Origin: Actinomycetes bacterium
GTDB lineage: Bacteria > Actinomycetota > Aquicultoria > UBA3085 > Oleimmundimicrobiaceae
Reading direction: 5' to 3'
NCBI GenBank assembly: GCA_030614255.1
Contig: JAUWKI010000003.1
Location: 1-64,000, forward strand
DNA: 64,000 nucleotides
Shown in pieces: positions 62,443 to 64,000 of the stretch. Made by a program: the position numbers and the translations under genes. The notes beneath the pieces are model-generated. The model saw only the letters and a list, made by a program, of their open reading frames with translations, was not told the DNA's origin and did not search any database. Within the stretch, counting starts at the first letter, position 1, and each line of letters opens with the position of its first letter.

Positions 62443-63519
62443 ATGGGAAAAAGAGATTATTATGATGTATTGGGTACAAATAGAGATGCAACCGAGAGGG
62501 AGATAAAGAAAGTCTATCGTAATCTTGCGCGTAAATATCACCCTGATGTCAACTGTGTCGATGCCGATGCTGAAGAAAAATTCAAGGAAATTGTCGAAGC
62601 TTATGAGGTGCTTTCTGATTCGGAGAAGCGGTGTCAATACGATAATTTCGGTCACACAAAAGCAGGGATGAGTTTCGATGGTTCCGGTGTCTTTGATGAC
62701 ATTTTCGGGATGGTTTTTAGAGACTTCGGGTTTCAAAACAGAACACGCCCGATGAAAGAAAGGGGTTCCAACTTAATTTTCGAAGTTGCCATTGAGCTTG
62801 AAGAAGTTTATCGAGGTGTCGAGAAGGTCGTAACTATTAAAAAAGCTGCTATGTGTGGGGAATGTAACGGTAGCGGGGCTGAGCACGGAACTCATGCCGA
62901 AACCTGTACTTTGTGTGGAGGTTCAGGCTTTATTCGGACAACTCATAGGAGTCTTTTTGGAAACTTGGTAAAAACCCAGACATGCAAAGAGTGCGAGGGT
63001 AGAGGGAGAACCATTTCTTCCGTCTGTTCAGTTTGTGGCGGAGAAGGGCGAGTTAATGAAAGTTGTGACATTACAGTCGAGATTCCAGCCGGAGTGCCCT
63101 CAGGGTCGCGACTTAAAATTACAGGTCAGGGTGAGGCGGGATTTCGTGGAGGTCCTGCGGGAGACTTATATATAAGTGTTTATGTTAAACCCCATCAGTT
63201 TTTTGAAGTGAACGGTAGCAACACAGTTTGTAATTACACCATTAGTTTTAGTCAGGCTGCTCTTGGAGCGACAGTTGAGATTTTGACTCTCGATGGGAAG
63301 GAAAAATTCAAGATTCCCCCAGGGGTTCAAAGCGGAACAATCTTTAACTTAAAAGGGAAGGGCTTGCCGTATCTTAACAGTAGAAAAAAAGGGGATCAAC
63401 TGGTAAGAGTTGTTGTTGCTACCCCTACCAAGTTAAATGAAGCACAAAAAAAATTGTTGAAAACTCTTGCCGAAATTGGCAAAGAAGATTTGGGTTTAAA
63501 AAAGAGAATCCTCAATTAG
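62443..63519 (+). CDS. dnaJ: Chaperone DnaJ
   Basis: [34 protein letters not shown]; four CxxCxGxG-type repeats. Confidence 0.96.
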   Translation: MGKRDYYDVLGTNRDATEREIKKVYRNLARKYHPDVNCVDADAEEKFKEIVEAYEVLSDSEKRCQYDNFGHTKAGMSFDGSGVFDDIFGMVFRDFGFQNRTRPMKERGSNLIFEVAIELEEVYRGVEKVVTIKKAAMCGECNGSGAEHGTHAETCTLCGGSGFIRTTHRSLFGNLVKTQTCKECEGRGRTISSVCSVCGGEGRVNESCDITVEIPAGVPSGSRLKITGQGEAGFRGGPAGDLYISVYVKPHQFFEVNGSNTVCNYTISFSQAALGATVEILTLDGKEKFKIPPGVQSGTIFNLKGKGLPYLNSRKKGDQLVRVVVATPTKLNEAQKKLLKTLAEIGKEDLGLKKRILN

Positions 63520-63538
63520 TTTGTGAGGTATTTCTATT

Positions 63539-63634
63539 TTGAAATGGGTTGAGTTAACCTTAACTGTTCCTCGTCAAGATGAAGCACTTATGATAGCAAT
63601 TTTTTCTTTTTTGGTTCTCGGTGTTTGCTTTTGA
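63539..63634 (+). pseudogene. Probable N-terminal remnant of prmA (ribosomal protein L11 methyltransferase)
   Basis: TTG-started LKWVELTLTVPRQDEALMIAIF... then stop; located exactly where prmA usually follows dnaJ. Confidence 0.5.
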
Positions 63635-63736
63635 TAACAATGGAGAAAAGGACTTATTTTGCATTCATTTAGTCGATTTTTTAAAAGTTGAAGCACTCAT
63701 GGAAAAAGTATTTTAAAAGTGTATTAGGAGATAAAA

Positions 63737-64000
63737 GTGCTTAAATTTGCAATATGTACTTTAGGGTGCAAGGTGAACCAATATGAGTCAGAGTGTATCG
63801 CCGGTGATTTTATGCGCCGAGGTTTTAACCTGGTTAATTTCACGGAACCTGCTGATATATATATCATAAATACCTGCACAGTAACGAATATAACGGAAGC
63901 GAAGTCTAGAAAAATAATAAGACGAGCAGCAAGAAAAAATCCAGGAGCTTTCATCGTGGTAACCGGTTGTTATGCTGAGCTAAAATCCGATGACATAAAA
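63737..64000 (+). CDS. mtaB: MiaB-like tRNA methylthiotransferase (MtaB), truncated by window end
   Basis: KFAICTLGCKVNQYESECIAGDF; INTCTVTNITEAKSRKIIRRA. Confidence 0.9.
   Translation, partial: MLKFAICTLGCKVNQYESECIAGDFMRRGFNLVNFTEPADIYIINTCTVTNITEAKSRKIIRRAARKNPGAFIVVTGCYAELKSDDIK

Overview
This window is a dense bacterial chromosomal segment, mostly plus strand, dominated by housekeeping operons: argH, mpg, NIF3, PBP1A, tyrS, valS, folC, ndk, rnfCDGEAB, radC, mreBCD-mrdA-rodA, rng-rplU-rpmA-obgE, proBA, nadD-yqeK-rsfS, leuS, lepB, comEA-comEC, holA, rpsT, murJ, lepA, hemW, hrcA-dnaJ and mtaB. The taxon is not established from sequence alone; a deep-branching Gram-positive-type lineage is plausible. 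An accessory stretch of about 43.0-47.6 kb carries a DpnI-type (type IIM) restriction enzyme, an unknown Cys-rich protein with a possible HEPN-like motif, and a VapBC pair. The most unusual signals are: (1) a complete tRNA-Ala(GGC) gene nested between the Stem I region and the antiterminator/terminator of a T-box riboswitch upstream of leuS; (2) in-phase mosaic heptanucleotide (7-bp) repeat arrays in many intergenic spaces; (3) a ~200-bp MITE-like dispersed element with GTRGGTTGCTC...GARCAACCYAC ends and a covarying internal palindrome; (4) an in-frame UGA replacing an expected Cys in a small envelope protein; (5) apparent CTG start codons in rplU, rnfC and rsfS; (6) histone-H1-like tails on ribosomal proteins S20 and L21; (7) a decayed prmA remnant. 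All homology calls are from memory and pattern recognition; no searches were run.
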